A stretch of DNA of 64,000 nt from Prado023 sp963777855 (GCA_963777855.1 CAVZRW010000007.1:80066-144065); one strand, 5' to 3'; positions 46,253 through 54,763 are shown, counted from the stretch's first letter. Translations and numbers: made by a program. The notes: a model not told the origin generated them from the letters alone.

Positions 46253-46325
46253 CCCTGGCGGGGACCGGCGCTGGGCCGGGGCCCAACGGGGCTCCCAAGC
46301 AAGCGTCGTCGGGCTCCGCGACGGC

Positions 46326-46661
46326 TCAGCCCTTGCCCTTCATGCGCTCCAGGGCCTCGGCCAGGATCGCGTCGCCGTCGACGTCGGAGCGGCGCTCCTT
46401 CACGTAGGCCAGGTGGGTCTTGTAGGGCTCGACCTTGGCCGGGGTGGGCGGGTTCTCGGGATCGAGGCCCGCCGGGTACCCGCAGGTCGGGCAGTCCCAG
46501 ACCTCGGGGATCGGGGCGTCGTCGGCGAAGCTGGGCGTCGTCTCGTGCCCGCGGGCGCAGTAGAACGTCACGCGCCGACGGGGGGCGGCGTCGCCGCGCT
46601 CGGCCTCCCCCATGGGCCCGGACCCGACGCGACTGCCCCGAATTGCGTTACCACCAGCCAT
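46326..46661 (-). CDS. rbpA: RNA polymerase-binding protein RbpA
   Basis: Essential actinobacterial protein that binds sigma-A/HrdB-type RNA polymerase and stabilises open complexes. Of 111 residues, the N-terminus MAGGNAIRGSRVGSGPMGE is diagnostic. The central RbpA core has FYCARGHETTPSF and WDCPTCGYPAGLDPE, with Cys residues that could bind zinc as in Streptomyces, and the C-terminal sigma-interaction helix is RSDVDGDAILAEALERMK. ATG 46661 follows GGAGG. It is 32 bases downstream of secG. Confidence 0.96.
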   Translation of the reverse strand: MAGGNAIRGSRVGSGPMGEAERGDAAPRRRVTFYCARGHETTPSFADDAPIPEVWDCPTCGYPAGLDPENPPTPAKVEPYKTHLAYVKERRSDVDGDAILAEALERMKGKG

Positions 46662-46693
46662 GCCAGCCTCCGCAGCTGCGAGTGTGTGGGGAC

Positions 46694-46918
46694 CTAGATG
46701 GCCAGGCCGAGGGCCACGATGCTGGCCACCCAGACGGCGAGCAGGCCCAGGGTGATCCGGTCGAGGTTGCGCTCGGCCACTGAGCTCCCGCCCAGTGACG
46801 AGCTCACGCCGCCACCGAACAGGTCGGACAGGCCGCCTCCCTTGCCCTTGTGCAGCAGCACGAGGACGATCACGAGGAGGTTCACCACCAGCAGCAGGAT
46901 CTCAAGTGCGACGATCAC
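46694..46918 (-). CDS. secG: SecG, preprotein translocase subunit
   Basis: Small subunit of the SecYEG channel, 74 residues, two transmembrane helices: EILLLVVNLLVIVLVLLH near 6-23 and LGLLAVWVASIVALGLAI near 57-74. The linker has the SecG hallmark GKGGGLSDLFGGG near 25-37. It sits next to tpiA and pgk as in other actinobacteria. A -10 TATCCT at 46,948-46,953 and GAAGGGG upstream suggest transcription separate from tpiA, which ends in a strong hairpin. Confidence 0.95.
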   Translation of the reverse strand: MIVALEILLLVVNLLVIVLVLLHKGKGGGLSDLFGGGVSSSLGGSSVAERNLDRITLGLLAVWVASIVALGLAI

Positions 46919-46947
46919 GAACAGGCCCCTTCAGGTCGATGGGGCCA

Positions 46948-46953
46948 AGGATA
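46948..46953 (-). promoter_or_regulatory. -10 box of secG
   Basis: TATCCT on the minus strand, 29 bases before the secG start, just beyond the tpiA terminator hairpin. Confidence 0.5.
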
Positions 46954-46962
46954 CGTGGTCGC

Positions 46963-46997
46963 CGACCGGGAACGCCCCATCCGGGCGTTCCCGGTCG
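46963..46997 (-). terminator. Strong terminator hairpin downstream of tpiA
   Basis: A perfect 15-bp stem (46963-46977 with 46983-46997; one arm begins CGACCGGGAACGCCC) and 5-base loop lie 6 bases after the tpiA stop. Confidence 0.8.
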
Positions 46998-47003
46998 CGC
47001 GCG

Positions 47004-47778
47004 TCAGGCCAGGCGGTACTTGCAGATCGCCACGAACTCGTCGGCGTCCAGCGAGGCCCCACCGATCAGGGCGCCGTCGACGTCCTCGCCGGCCATGATC
47101 TCCGCGGCGTTGGCCGCCTTGACCGAGCCGCCGTACTGGATGCGGATCGCGTCGGCGACCTCCGGGCTGTACAGCTCGACCAGGCGGCGACGGATCGCGG
47201 CGCACATGTCCTGGGCGTCCTGCGGTGTGGCGGTGAGGCCGGTGCCGATCGCCCAGACCGGCTCGTAGGCGATCACGATGGTCGCGGCCTGCTCGGCCGG
47301 GATGTCGGCCAGGCCACCGTCGAGCTGGCCCAGGGTCACCTGCTCCTGGATGCCGGCCTCGCGCTCCTCCTTGACCTCACCGATGCACATGATCGGCACC
47401 AGGCCGTGCTTGTAGGCGGCCTTCACCTTGGCGTTGACCAGCGCGTCGTCCTCGGCGTGGTACTGCCGGCGCTCGCTGTGGCCGATGACCGCGTACGAGC
47501 AGCCCGAGCTTGGCCAGCATCGGCCCGGAGATCTCGCCGGTGTAGGCCCCGGAGTCCTGCGCGGAGATGTCCTGGCTGCCGTAGACGATCTTGAGGTTGT
47601 CGGCGTCGACGAGGGTCTGCACCGACCGGATGTCGGTGAACGGCACCATGACGCCGACCTCGACATGGGCGAAGTCCTCGTCGGTGAGCCCGAAGGCCAC
47701 CTTCTGCACGTGCGCGATCGCCTCGAGGTGGTCGAGGTTCATCTTCCAGTTGCCTGCCATGAACGGCATGCGTGCCAT
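47004..47778 (-). CDS. tpiA: Triosephosphate isomerase, one frameshift near 47,505
   Basis: Interconverts dihydroxyacetone phosphate and glyceraldehyde-3-phosphate. About 257 residues. It shows FMAGNWKMNLDHLEA near 6 (catalytic Lys), then after the frame change YAVIGHSERRQYHAEDD (catalytic His), IVIAYEPVWAIGTGLTAT (catalytic Glu) and IQYGGSVKAANAAEI. The frame change falls between MLAKLGL and YAVIGH. ATG 47778 has GGAGGG nearby; a downstream Met (MPFMAGN) is an alternative. It begins 3 bases after pgk. Confidence 0.93.
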
Positions 47779-47781
47779 GTG

Positions 47782-48990
47782 TCAGCCCTCCAGAACTGCG
47801 AGTCCGGGCAGGGTCTTTCCCTCGAGGAGTTCCAGGGAAGCGCCACCACCGGTCGAGATGTGCGAGAAGCCGTCCTCGAGGCCGAGCTGGCGCACGGCCG
47901 CAGCCGAGTCACCGCCCCCGATGACGGAGAAGGCGCCCGAGGCCGCGATGGCCTGGGCGATGGCCAGCGTGCCGGCGGCGAAGTCGTCGAACTCGAACAC
48001 GCCCATCGGGCCGTTCCAGACGACGGTCCGGGCGTCGGCGACCTTGCTGGAGAACAGCGCGATCGTCTCGGGGCCGATGTCCAGGCCCATCCAGCCGTCG
48101 GGGATCTCGCCGCTGGGCACGACCTTGTGCTCGGGGTGCGGCTCCTCCTTGCTCGGGAACGCCACCGACACGACCGTGTCGACGGGGATGACCAGCTCGA
48201 TGCCCTTCTCGGCGGCCTTGGCGACGTAGCCCTGCACGGCCTCGATCTGGTCGGCCTCGAGCAGCGAGTCGCCCACGGTGTAGCCCTGGGCGGCCAGGAA
48301 CGTGTAGGCCATGCCGCCGCCGATCAGCAGGCGGTCGACGCTGTCGATCAGGTTGTCGATGACACCGAGCTTGTCCGAGACCTTCGAGCCGCCGAGGATG
48401 ACCACGTAGGGCCGGTCGGGGTCGGCCAGCACCTTCGAGAACGAGCTGACCTCCTTCTCCACGAGCAGGCCCGCGGCGTTGGGCAGCAGCGCCGCGACGT
48501 CGGTCACCGAGGCCTGCTTGCGGTGCACGACGCCGAAGCCGTCGGAGACGTACAGGTCGGCCAGGGAGGCGAGCTCGGCGGCGAGCTCCGCGCGCTGGGC
48601 CTGGTCCTTGCTGGCCTCGCGGGAGTCGAAGCGCACGTTCTCCAGCAGGGCCACCTCGCCGGGCTGCAGCGCGGCGACAGTGGCGCGGGCCGACTCGCCG
48701 GTGACGTCGGAGGCCAGGTGCACCTCGGCGCCGAGCAGCTCGCCGAGCCGCCTGGCCACGGGGGCCAGCGAGCCGGACTCCTCGTAGCCGATGCCCTTGG
48801 GCCGGCCGAGGTGGGCCACGATGACGACCTTGGCGCCGGCCTCGGTCAGGGCCTTGATCGTGGGCAGGCTGGCCACGATCCGGCCGTCGTCGGTGATGAC
48901 GCCGGAGCCGTCCTTGGCCAGCGGGACGTTGAAGTCCGAGCGCAGCAGGACGGTCTTCCCAGCGACATCAAGGTCTGAGATCTTCTTCAC
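47782..48990 (-). CDS. pgk: Phosphoglycerate kinase
   Basis: ATP-forming glycolytic enzyme. Intact, 402 residues. The N-domain begins MKKISDLDVAGKTVLLRSDFNVPL, where RSDFNVP binds substrate, with HLGRPKG near 57; the C-domain has VILGGSKVSDKLGVIDNL near 190, WNGPMGVFEF near 328 and a Gly-rich GGGDSAAAV near 355. GTG 48990 follows AGGGAG, and TAGGCT at 49,030-49,035 is a probable -10. Upstream the usual gap gene is missing: whiA ends only 92 bases before. Confidence 0.97.
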   Translation of the reverse strand: MKKISDLDVAGKTVLLRSDFNVPLAKDGSGVITDDGRIVASLPTIKALTEAGAKVVIVAHLGRPKGIGYEESGSLAPVARRLGELLGAEVHLASDVTGESARATVAALQPGEVALLENVRFDSREASKDQAQRAELAAELASLADLYVSDGFGVVHRKQASVTDVAALLPNAAGLLVEKEVSSFSKVLADPDRPYVVILGGSKVSDKLGVIDNLIDSVDRLLIGGGMAYTFLAAQGYTVGDSLLEADQIEAVQGYVAKAAEKGIELVIPVDTVVSVAFPSKEEPHPEHKVVPSGEIPDGWMGLDIGPETIALFSSKVADARTVVWNGPMGVFEFDDFAAGTLAIAQAIAASGAFSVIGGGDSAAAVRQLGLEDGFSHISTGGGASLELLEGKTLPGLAVLEG

Positions 48991-49029
48991 GGGTGCTCCC
49001 TACGGGATGGGTCGATCACTGGCAGGACG

Positions 49030-49035
49030 AGCCTA
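49030..49035 (-). promoter_or_regulatory. -10 box of pgk-tpiA
   Basis: TAGGCT on the minus strand in the 92-base whiA-pgk gap; it overlaps a small AGCCT/AGGCT dyad (49030-49043). Confidence 0.45.
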
Positions 49036-49082
49036 TTGAGGCTGCCGCGCGATCGCCCGCTGGGCCGTGGGGGCCAGGGGCC

Positions 49083-50045
49083 CTACTGGTGGGGAACGAC
49101 GTCCTCGGTGTTGGGGATGCCCAGCTCCGCAGCCCGCTTGTCGGCCAGGGCCAGCAGCCGGCGGATCCGCCCGGCGATGGCGTCCTTGGTCATCGGCGGG
49201 TCGGCCAGCGCGCCGAGCTCCTCGAGGCTGGCCTGCTTGTGCTCCAGGCGCAGCTTGCCGGCGGCGGCCAGGTGGTCGGGCACCGTGTCGCCGAGGATGA
49301 CCAGGGCCCGGTCCACCCGGGCACCGGCGGCGACCGCGGCGCGTGCCGAGCGGCGCAGGTTGGCGTCGTCGAAGTTGGCCAGGCGGTTGGCGGTGGCCCG
49401 GACCTCGCGGCGCATCCGGCGCTCCTCCCAGGCCAGGACCGACTCGTGGGCCCCCATCCGGGTGAGCATCGCGCCGATCGCGTCACCGTCGCGGATCACC
49501 ACGCGATCGATCCCGCGCACCTCGCGGGCCTTGCTGGGGATGCCCAGCCGGCGTGCGGCCCCGACCAGGGCCAGCGCAGCCTCGGAGCCCGGGCAGGAGA
49601 TCTCCAGGGCGGCGGAGCGCCCCGGCTCCGTCAGCGAGCCGTGGGCCAGGAAGGCCCCGCGCCACGCGGCCTCCGCGTCGCACAGGGCGCCGTTGACGAT
49701 GACCGCGGGCAGGCCGCGCACCGGACGCCCGGATGGGTCGAGCAGGCCTGCCTGCTTGGCCAGGCGCTGGCCGTCCTTGGCGATCGTGAGCACGTAGCGG
49801 TTGCCCCGCCGGATACCCGAGGGCTGCACCACGGTGATCGTGCTGGCGTGCCCGAACACCTCGGAGATCGCGGCTCGGGCGCGACGAGCAGCGGCGCCGG
49901 TGTCGAGCTCGGCCTCCACCACGACACGTCCCGCCACGATGTGCAGCCCGCCGGCAAAGCGAAGCAGCGCCGAGACCTCGGCCTTGCGGCAGCAGGTCTT
50001 CGTGATCGGCAATCGGCTCAGTTCGTCCTTCACGCCTGCCGTCAT
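49083..50045 (-). CDS. whiA: WhiA, sporulation/cell-division transcription factor
   Basis: Transcription factor needed for sporulation septation in Streptomyces. Of 320 residues, the N-terminus (1-200) is a degenerate LAGLIDADG homing-endonuclease fold with GVKDELSRLPI and RGAFLAHGSLTEPGRSAALE. The C-terminal helix-turn-helix is LRLEHKQASLEELGALADPPMTKDAIAGRI near 266. ATG 50045 overlaps the yvcK stop (ATGA), which favours it over ATG 50051. Last gene of the uvrC-rapZ-yvcK-whiA cluster. Confidence 0.95.
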   Translation of the reverse strand: MTAGVKDELSRLPITKTCCRKAEVSALLRFAGGLHIVAGRVVVEAELDTGAAARRARAAISEVFGHASTITVVQPSGIRRGNRYVLTIAKDGQRLAKQAGLLDPSGRPVRGLPAVIVNGALCDAEAAWRGAFLAHGSLTEPGRSAALEISCPGSEAALALVGAARRLGIPSKAREVRGIDRVVIRDGDAIGAMLTRMGAHESVLAWEERRMRREVRATANRLANFDDANLRRSARAAVAAGARVDRALVILGDTVPDHLAAAGKLRLEHKQASLEELGALADPPMTKDAIAGRIRRLLALADKRAAELGIPNTEDVVPHQ

Positions 50046-51037
50046 CGCCATGCCGGAATACTGCCATGCCCGAGCAACTGCGCGAACGCCCTCCCCAGCA
50101 GGACGGGGTCGTGATGACCCGGCTCGGCTCGCGGGTCGCTGATCGGCAGCAGCACCAGCTCGCCGCCGAGCCGTCCCGCCGCCTCACGCAGGGAGGGCTC
50201 GTCGGGAACGTGGCCCGGGTCGGCGAGCACCACGTCCACGCGCACGTCCGGGAACGCCCCAGCCAGCACGTCGAGGTGGCCCTGGGGGCTGAACCCGGAG
50301 GTCTCCCCCGGCTGGGCCACCAGGTTGAGCACGAGGATCCGCGTGGCCGTGGCCCGGACGACCGCCTCGTGGATCCCGGGCACGAGCAGGCTGGCCAGGA
50401 CCGAGGTGTACCAGGACCCCGGACCCATCACCAGCACGTCGGCGGCGTCGATGGCGGCGACGGCCTGCGGGCAGGCGGCCGGATCCGGTGGGTCCAGGGC
50501 GATGCTGAGCACGGTGCCCGTCGTCACGGCCACCTGGGACTGGCCGCGGACGGTGCTGATGCCCGGATGGCCGGGGGCGTCGCGCACCTGCGCCACGATC
50601 TGCAGGCCCTGCTCGCACGCCGGCAGCACCCGGCCCTGGGCGCCGAGCAGCGCCCCGACCCAGTCCAGGCCGTCGACGAGGTCTCCGGTGCGCTCCCAGA
50701 GGGCCGTGATCAGCAGGTTGCCCATCGCATGGCCGGCCAGCTCCCCAGCGCCGAACCGGTGCTGCACGACCGAGCTCCACGTACGGCCCCAGGCGTCGTC
50801 GCCGCAGAGCGCGGCCAGCGCCATCCGCAGGTCCCCGGGCGGGGGCACGCCGATGTCGCGGCGCAGGCGCCCGCTGGACCCGCCGTCGTCGGCCACCCCG
50901 ACGACGGCCGTCAGGCGGTCGGTGACCCCGCGCAGGGCCCGCAGGCTCACCGCCAGGCCGTGGCCGCCGCCGAGGGCTACCACGGGCGGTCCTGAGCCCA
51001 GCACGGGGGCGGCGCTGCCGGGGGTCGCTCCCCTCAT
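50042..51037 (-). CDS. yvcK: Gluconeogenesis factor YvcK (CofD/UPF0052 family)
   Basis: UDP-sugar-binding protein of the CofD-like fold, needed for wall homeostasis and growth on gluconeogenic carbon in other bacteria. Intact, 331 residues. It shows VALGGGHGLAVSLRAL near 19, VGVADDGGSSGRLRRDI near 46, HAMGNLLITALWER near 102 and MGPGSWYTSVLASLLVPGI near 203. The start lies 7 bases after rapZ. Conserved adjacency with rapZ and whiA. Confidence 0.94.
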   Translation of the reverse strand: MRGATPGSAAPVLGSGPPVVALGGGHGLAVSLRALRGVTDRLTAVVGVADDGGSSGRLRRDIGVPPPGDLRMALAALCGDDAWGRTWSSVVQHRFGAGELAGHAMGNLLITALWERTGDLVDGLDWVGALLGAQGRVLPACEQGLQIVAQVRDAPGHPGISTVRGQSQVAVTTGTVLSIALDPPDPAACPQAVAAIDAADVLVMGPGSWYTSVLASLLVPGIHEAVVRATATRILVLNLVAQPGETSGFSPQGHLDVLAGAFPDVRVDVVLADPGHVPDEPSLREAAGRLGGELVLLPISDPRAEPGHHDPVLLGRAFAQLLGHGSIPAWR

Positions 51038-51044
51038 CGGCGCC

Positions 51045-52052
51045 TCACTCCCGACCCATGTCGCGGTGGACGACCGAGACCTCGATCCCGACCCGGACCA
51101 GCCGCGCGGCCAGGTTCTCCGCGATGGCCACCGACCGGTGCCGACCGCCGGTGCAGCCGACGGCGAGGGTGGCGAAGCGCTTGCCCTCGCGCAGGTAGCC
51201 CTCGCTGACCAGGTCGATCACCTGGGCGTAGAGGTCGAGGAACTCGCTGGCCCCGTCCTGGGCCACCACGTAGTCGTTGACCGGGCTGTCGACCCCGCGC
51301 AGCGGGCGCAGCTCAGGGATCCAGAACGGGTTGGGCAGGAACCGGACGTCGGCGATGAAGTCCGCATCCATCGGGATCCCGTACTTGAACCCGAAGGACA
51401 TCACCGTCGCCCGCAGGCGCACCGGCTCGCCGCTCTCGAAGGCCGCGTCGATCGCCCGGCGCAGGTCGTGGATGGACAGGTCGGAGGTGTCGATCACCAG
51501 GTCGGCCGTGGCGCGCAGGTTGCCCAGCAGCACCCGCTCCCGGCTGATGCCGTCGAGCAGGCGCGCTCCGCCCTGCAGGGGGTGCGGGCGGCGGTTGGAC
51601 TCGAAGCGGCGGACCAGCGCCTGGTCGGAGGACTCCAGGAACAGGATCTTGAGGTCGGCGCCTCGGGCCACCACCTCGCCGACAGCGGACTCGAGCTGGT
51701 CGAACAGGCGACCGCCGCGCACGTCGAGCACGACGGCGACACGGTCATGGTCGGCCTGGGCCGCGATGAGGTCCAGGGTCGCGGCGAGCATGCTCGGCGG
51801 CAGGTTGTCGATCACGAACCAGCCGAGGTCCTCCAGCGCCCGGGCCGCGCTCGAGCGCCCCGCCCCGGACATCCCGGAGACCAGCAGGACCTCGAGCCCC
51901 GAGATCCGGTCGGCGCGGGGGTGGGCGGGGTGGTCGGCGATGGGGTCCGGGGTGGTCATCGGCGTCGGGGTGGTCGGCGTCAGGGTGGTCGGCGGCGGCT
52001 GGTCGGGGGTCGGCTGGTCGGGGACGGTTGGCGACAGGTCGGGGGTGGTCAT
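51045..52052 (-). CDS. rapZ: RNase adapter RapZ with an extended Pro/Thr-rich N-terminus
   Basis: Nucleotide-binding P-loop protein of the RapZ/YvcJ family, 335 residues. The first ~48 residues are a repetitive Pro/Thr/Asp segment (TPDQPTPDQPPP, then TLTPTTPTP), absent from most homologs. The P-loop is VSGMSGAGRSSAARALEDLG near 58, with Arg in place of the usual Lys as in other actinobacterial RapZ. Further blocks are FVIDNLPPSM, RATVMSFGFKYGIP and LAVGCTGGRHRSVAIAE near 299. ATG 52052 overlaps the uvrC stop (ATGA); downstream Met (near residue 32) could be the true start. Confidence 0.93.
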   Translation of the reverse strand: MTTPDLSPTVPDQPTPDQPPPTTLTPTTPTPMTTPDPIADHPAHPRADRISGLEVLLVSGMSGAGRSSAARALEDLGWFVIDNLPPSMLAATLDLIAAQADHDRVAVVLDVRGGRLFDQLESAVGEVVARGADLKILFLESSDQALVRRFESNRRPHPLQGGARLLDGISRERVLLGNLRATADLVIDTSDLSIHDLRRAIDAAFESGEPVRLRATVMSFGFKYGIPMDADFIADVRFLPNPFWIPELRPLRGVDSPVNDYVVAQDGASEFLDLYAQVIDLVSEGYLREGKRFATLAVGCTGGRHRSVAIAENLAARLVRVGIEVSVVHRDMGRE

Positions 52053-54247
52053 CGGCTCTCCTCCGCAACGGGCACGGGCACAGGGACGGCCACGGGCGCC
52101 TGCCCGCCCGGGGGCGACTCGTCACTGTTCACTGGCCCATCGTCGCCCAGGATCTCCCCGGTGGACAGGTTCACCGCCGGCGTGGCGCCGCCAGCGACGG
52201 TGGCCACGATCCGCTCGGCCAGGGCGGGACCGATCCCCGGAACGGACGCCACCTCCTCCACCGAGGCCAGCCGCAGGCGCTTCACCGACCCGAACCGGGC
52301 CATGAGCGCGGTACGCCGCGCAGGCCCGAGCCCCGGGATGTCGTCGAGGACGCTCGTGGTCATCCGGCTGGAGCGCTTCTGCCGCTGGTAGCGGATGGCG
52401 GTGCGGTGGGCCTCGTCGCGCACGCGCTGCAGCAGGTAGAGCCCCTGGCTGGTGCGCGGCAGGATCACGGGGTCCTCCTCGTCGGGCAGCCACACCTCCT
52501 CAAGCCGCTTGGCCAGGCCCACGACGGCGATGTGCTCCAGACCGAGGGCGCGCAGCTGTTCGTGGGCGGCGGCCACCTGGGGAGGCCCCCCGTCGATGAC
52601 GACCAGCGACGGCGGGTACGCGAACCTCCCGGGCACCTCCGCGCCCGCACCCTCCGCGCCGATACGGCCCATGCCCGCCTCGTCCGCACCCGCACGCCCC
52701 CCGCCCGTACGGCCCCCGCCCGCCTCCGCGACCGCCGCGTCCCCGCCCCCGTCGATTCCGGCCCCGTTCGAGGGGCGACGCAACGGTTCGGGCCCCGATC
52801 CGATGGATTGGGCCTCGTGAACGGGGCCGAAATCGCCGCCCGGGGGGGTGGGGGTGGGGGTGGCCAGGCGGCGGAAGCGGCGGGCGACCACCTCGGCGAT
52901 CGCGGCCACGTCGTTCTGGCCGCTGAAGCCCTTGATGGCGAACTTGCGGTACTCCGAGGGCCGGGGCAGGCCGTCCTCGAAGACCACCATCGAGGCGACC
53001 ACGTCCTCGGCGCCCAGGTTGGAGACGTCGAAGCACTCGATGCGCAGCGGCGCACTGGCCAGGTCCAGAGCCTCGGCGAGCTCGGTGAGGGCCTGGCTGC
53101 GGGTGGTGAGGTCACCGGATCGGCGCAGCTTGTGGGAGGCCAGGGACTGCTGGGCGTTGCGGGTGACCGTCTCCATGAGCGCGCGCTTGTCCCCACGGCG
53201 GGGCACCGACACCCGCACGGCCGAACCCTTGCGCTGGCTGAGCCACTCGAGCAGGACCTCGAGCTCGGAGGCGGCGGGCACCACGGGCACCAGCACCGCC
53301 CGGGGGATGTCGGCCTCCGGCTCGGAGTACATCTGCTCGAGGAGAGTGGCGACCAGGCCGCCCTCGTCGGCATCATCGACCCGCTCGACGACGAACCCCC
53401 GTTCCCCGCGGATGCGACCGTCTCGGACGTGGAAGACCCGCAGGCACGCCTCGAGCTCGTCACTGGCCATGCCGACCACGTCGGCGTCGGTGCCGTCGGG
53501 GAGCACCACCGCGTTGCGCTCCAGCACCCGCTGCAGTGCCTGAAGGTCGTCGCGCAGGCGCGCCGCCCTCTCGAAGTCGAGCTCTGCGGCAGCTGAGCGC
53601 ATCTGCTCCTCGCGGGCGCGCACGAACCCCGCGGAGTCCCCGGCCATGAAGGCGCAGAAGTCGTCCACGATGGCGCGGTGCTCCAGCGCCGTGACCTGGC
53701 CCACGCACGGGGCCGCGCACTTGTCGATGTACCCCAGCAGGCAGGGCCGGCCGGAGGCCTCCGCACGGCGGAACACCCCACGCGTGCAGGTGCGCATGGG
53801 GAACACGCGCAGCAGCTGGTCGACTGTCTCGCGGATCGCCCAGGCGTGAGCGAAGGGGCCGAAGTAGCGCACGCCAGGACGCTTGTCGCCACGCATCACG
53901 AGCGCCCGCGGGAACTCCTCGCCGACGGTGACCGCAAGGAAGGGATAGGACTTGTCGTCGCGGTAGCGGACGTTGAAGCGGGGGTCGAACTCCTTGATCC
54001 ACGCGTACTCGAGCGTGAGCGCCTCGACCTCCGTGGCGACCACCACCCAGTCGACCGAGCGCGCGGTGCTCACCATCGTCTGGGTGCGCGCATGAAGCCC
54101 GGCGGGGTCCTGGAAGTAGGAGGTCAGCCGGGCGCGCAGGTTCTTGGCCTTGCCCACATAGATGACACGGCCGTGCGCATCCCGGAAGCGGTAGACCCCG
54201 GGCTCTGTCGGGATCTGCCCCGGAGCAGGTCGGAAGTCGCGGCTCAC
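52049..54247 (-). CDS. uvrC: UvrC, excinuclease ABC subunit C, with a low-complexity insert
   Basis: Makes both incisions in nucleotide-excision repair. Intact, 732 residues. The GIY-YIG nuclease is PGVYRFRDAHGRVIYVGKA near 18-36; a Cys-rich region (CTRGVFRRAEASGRPCLLGYIDKC) follows; the UVR segment LDFERAARLRDDLQALQRVL is near 212; the RNase H-like domain ends SLVVIDGGPPQVAAA; and C-terminal HhH motifs are IPGLGPARRTALMARFG and VPGIGPALAERI. Residues ~465-545 (52,612-52,860) are an Ala/Gly-rich insert inside the endonuclease domain. GTG 54247 is 1 base after the Rieske gene stop. Confidence 0.96.
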   Translation of the reverse strand: MSRDFRPAPGQIPTEPGVYRFRDAHGRVIYVGKAKNLRARLTSYFQDPAGLHARTQTMVSTARSVDWVVVATEVEALTLEYAWIKEFDPRFNVRYRDDKSYPFLAVTVGEEFPRALVMRGDKRPGVRYFGPFAHAWAIRETVDQLLRVFPMRTCTRGVFRRAEASGRPCLLGYIDKCAAPCVGQVTALEHRAIVDDFCAFMAGDSAGFVRAREEQMRSAAAELDFERAARLRDDLQALQRVLERNAVVLPDGTDADVVGMASDELEACLRVFHVRDGRIRGERGFVVERVDDADEGGLVATLLEQMYSEPEADIPRAVLVPVVPAASELEVLLEWLSQRKGSAVRVSVPRRGDKRALMETVTRNAQQSLASHKLRRSGDLTTRSQALTELAEALDLASAPLRIECFDVSNLGAEDVVASMVVFEDGLPRPSEYRKFAIKGFSGQNDVAAIAEVVARRFRRLATPTPTPPGGDFGPVHEAQSIGSGPEPLRRPSNGAGIDGGGDAAVAEAGGGRTGGGRAGADEAGMGRIGAEGAGAEVPGRFAYPPSLVVIDGGPPQVAAAHEQLRALGLEHIAVVGLAKRLEEVWLPDEEDPVILPRTSQGLYLLQRVRDEAHRTAIRYQRQKRSSRMTTSVLDDIPGLGPARRTALMARFGSVKRLRLASVEEVASVPGIGPALAERIVATVAGGATPAVNLSTGEILGDDGPVNSDESPPGGQAPVAVPVPVPVAEESR

Positions 54248-54248
54248 G

Positions 54249-54725
54249 TCAGCTCAGGAAGATCCCCTGGCCGTCGGAGCGGACCGCGATCGGCTCCAGA
54301 CCCGTGGGGGCGGGCCCGCCGATCCGGTCACCGGTGACCGCGTCGAAGGTGCTGCCGTGACAGGTGCAGGTGATCACGTTCTCGGCCACGCTCGACACCG
54401 GGCACCCCTGGTGCGGGCACCTGCCGTTGAAGGCCTTGAACTCGCTGTCGGTCGGGTGCGTGATGACCACCGGGCCGGAGGCCGCGGTGACGACCACTCC
54501 CCCACCGACGGCGATGTCCGCGGGCTTGGCCAGTGGCTGGCCGTCGGCCACCGTGGTGGACCCACCGCCCGCACCGGTGCCGGAGTCGCTCGAGCACGCC
54601 GCCAGGGCCACGGCGGCGACCGCAGCGGCTGACCCGACCAGCACTCCGCGACGGCTGACCATCGCGGGTGTCTGGGTCGCCTGGCTCGAACAGGCGCACG
54701 CACCGTCACACGTGGACTCACTCAT
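54249..54725 (-). CDS. Tat-exported Rieske [2Fe-2S] lipoprotein
   Basis: Exported electron-transfer protein of 158 residues. The n-region carries a Cys-rich start (CDGACACSS) and the twin-Arg motif SRRGVLVGSAAAVAAVAL ending in the lipobox LAAC, so it is a Tat-dependent lipoprotein. A Thr/Gly-rich linker precedes the Rieske domain with ligands in NGRCPHQGCPVS near 99 and CTCHGSTFDAVTG near 119. Physiological partner unknown. TACGGT at 54,764-54,769 is a likely -10 and GAGAGGAA the ribosome binding site. It lies between uvrA and uvrC. Confidence 0.9.
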   Translation of the reverse strand: MSESTCDGACACSSQATQTPAMVSRRGVLVGSAAAVAAVALAACSSDSGTGAGGGSTTVADGQPLAKPADIAVGGGVVVTAASGPVVITHPTDSEFKAFNGRCPHQGCPVSSVAENVITCTCHGSTFDAVTGDRIGGPAPTGLEPIAVRSDGQGIFLS

Positions 54726-54763
54726 CGGGCATTCCTCTCGTTGTGCGCTTCGCGGATCGTTGC

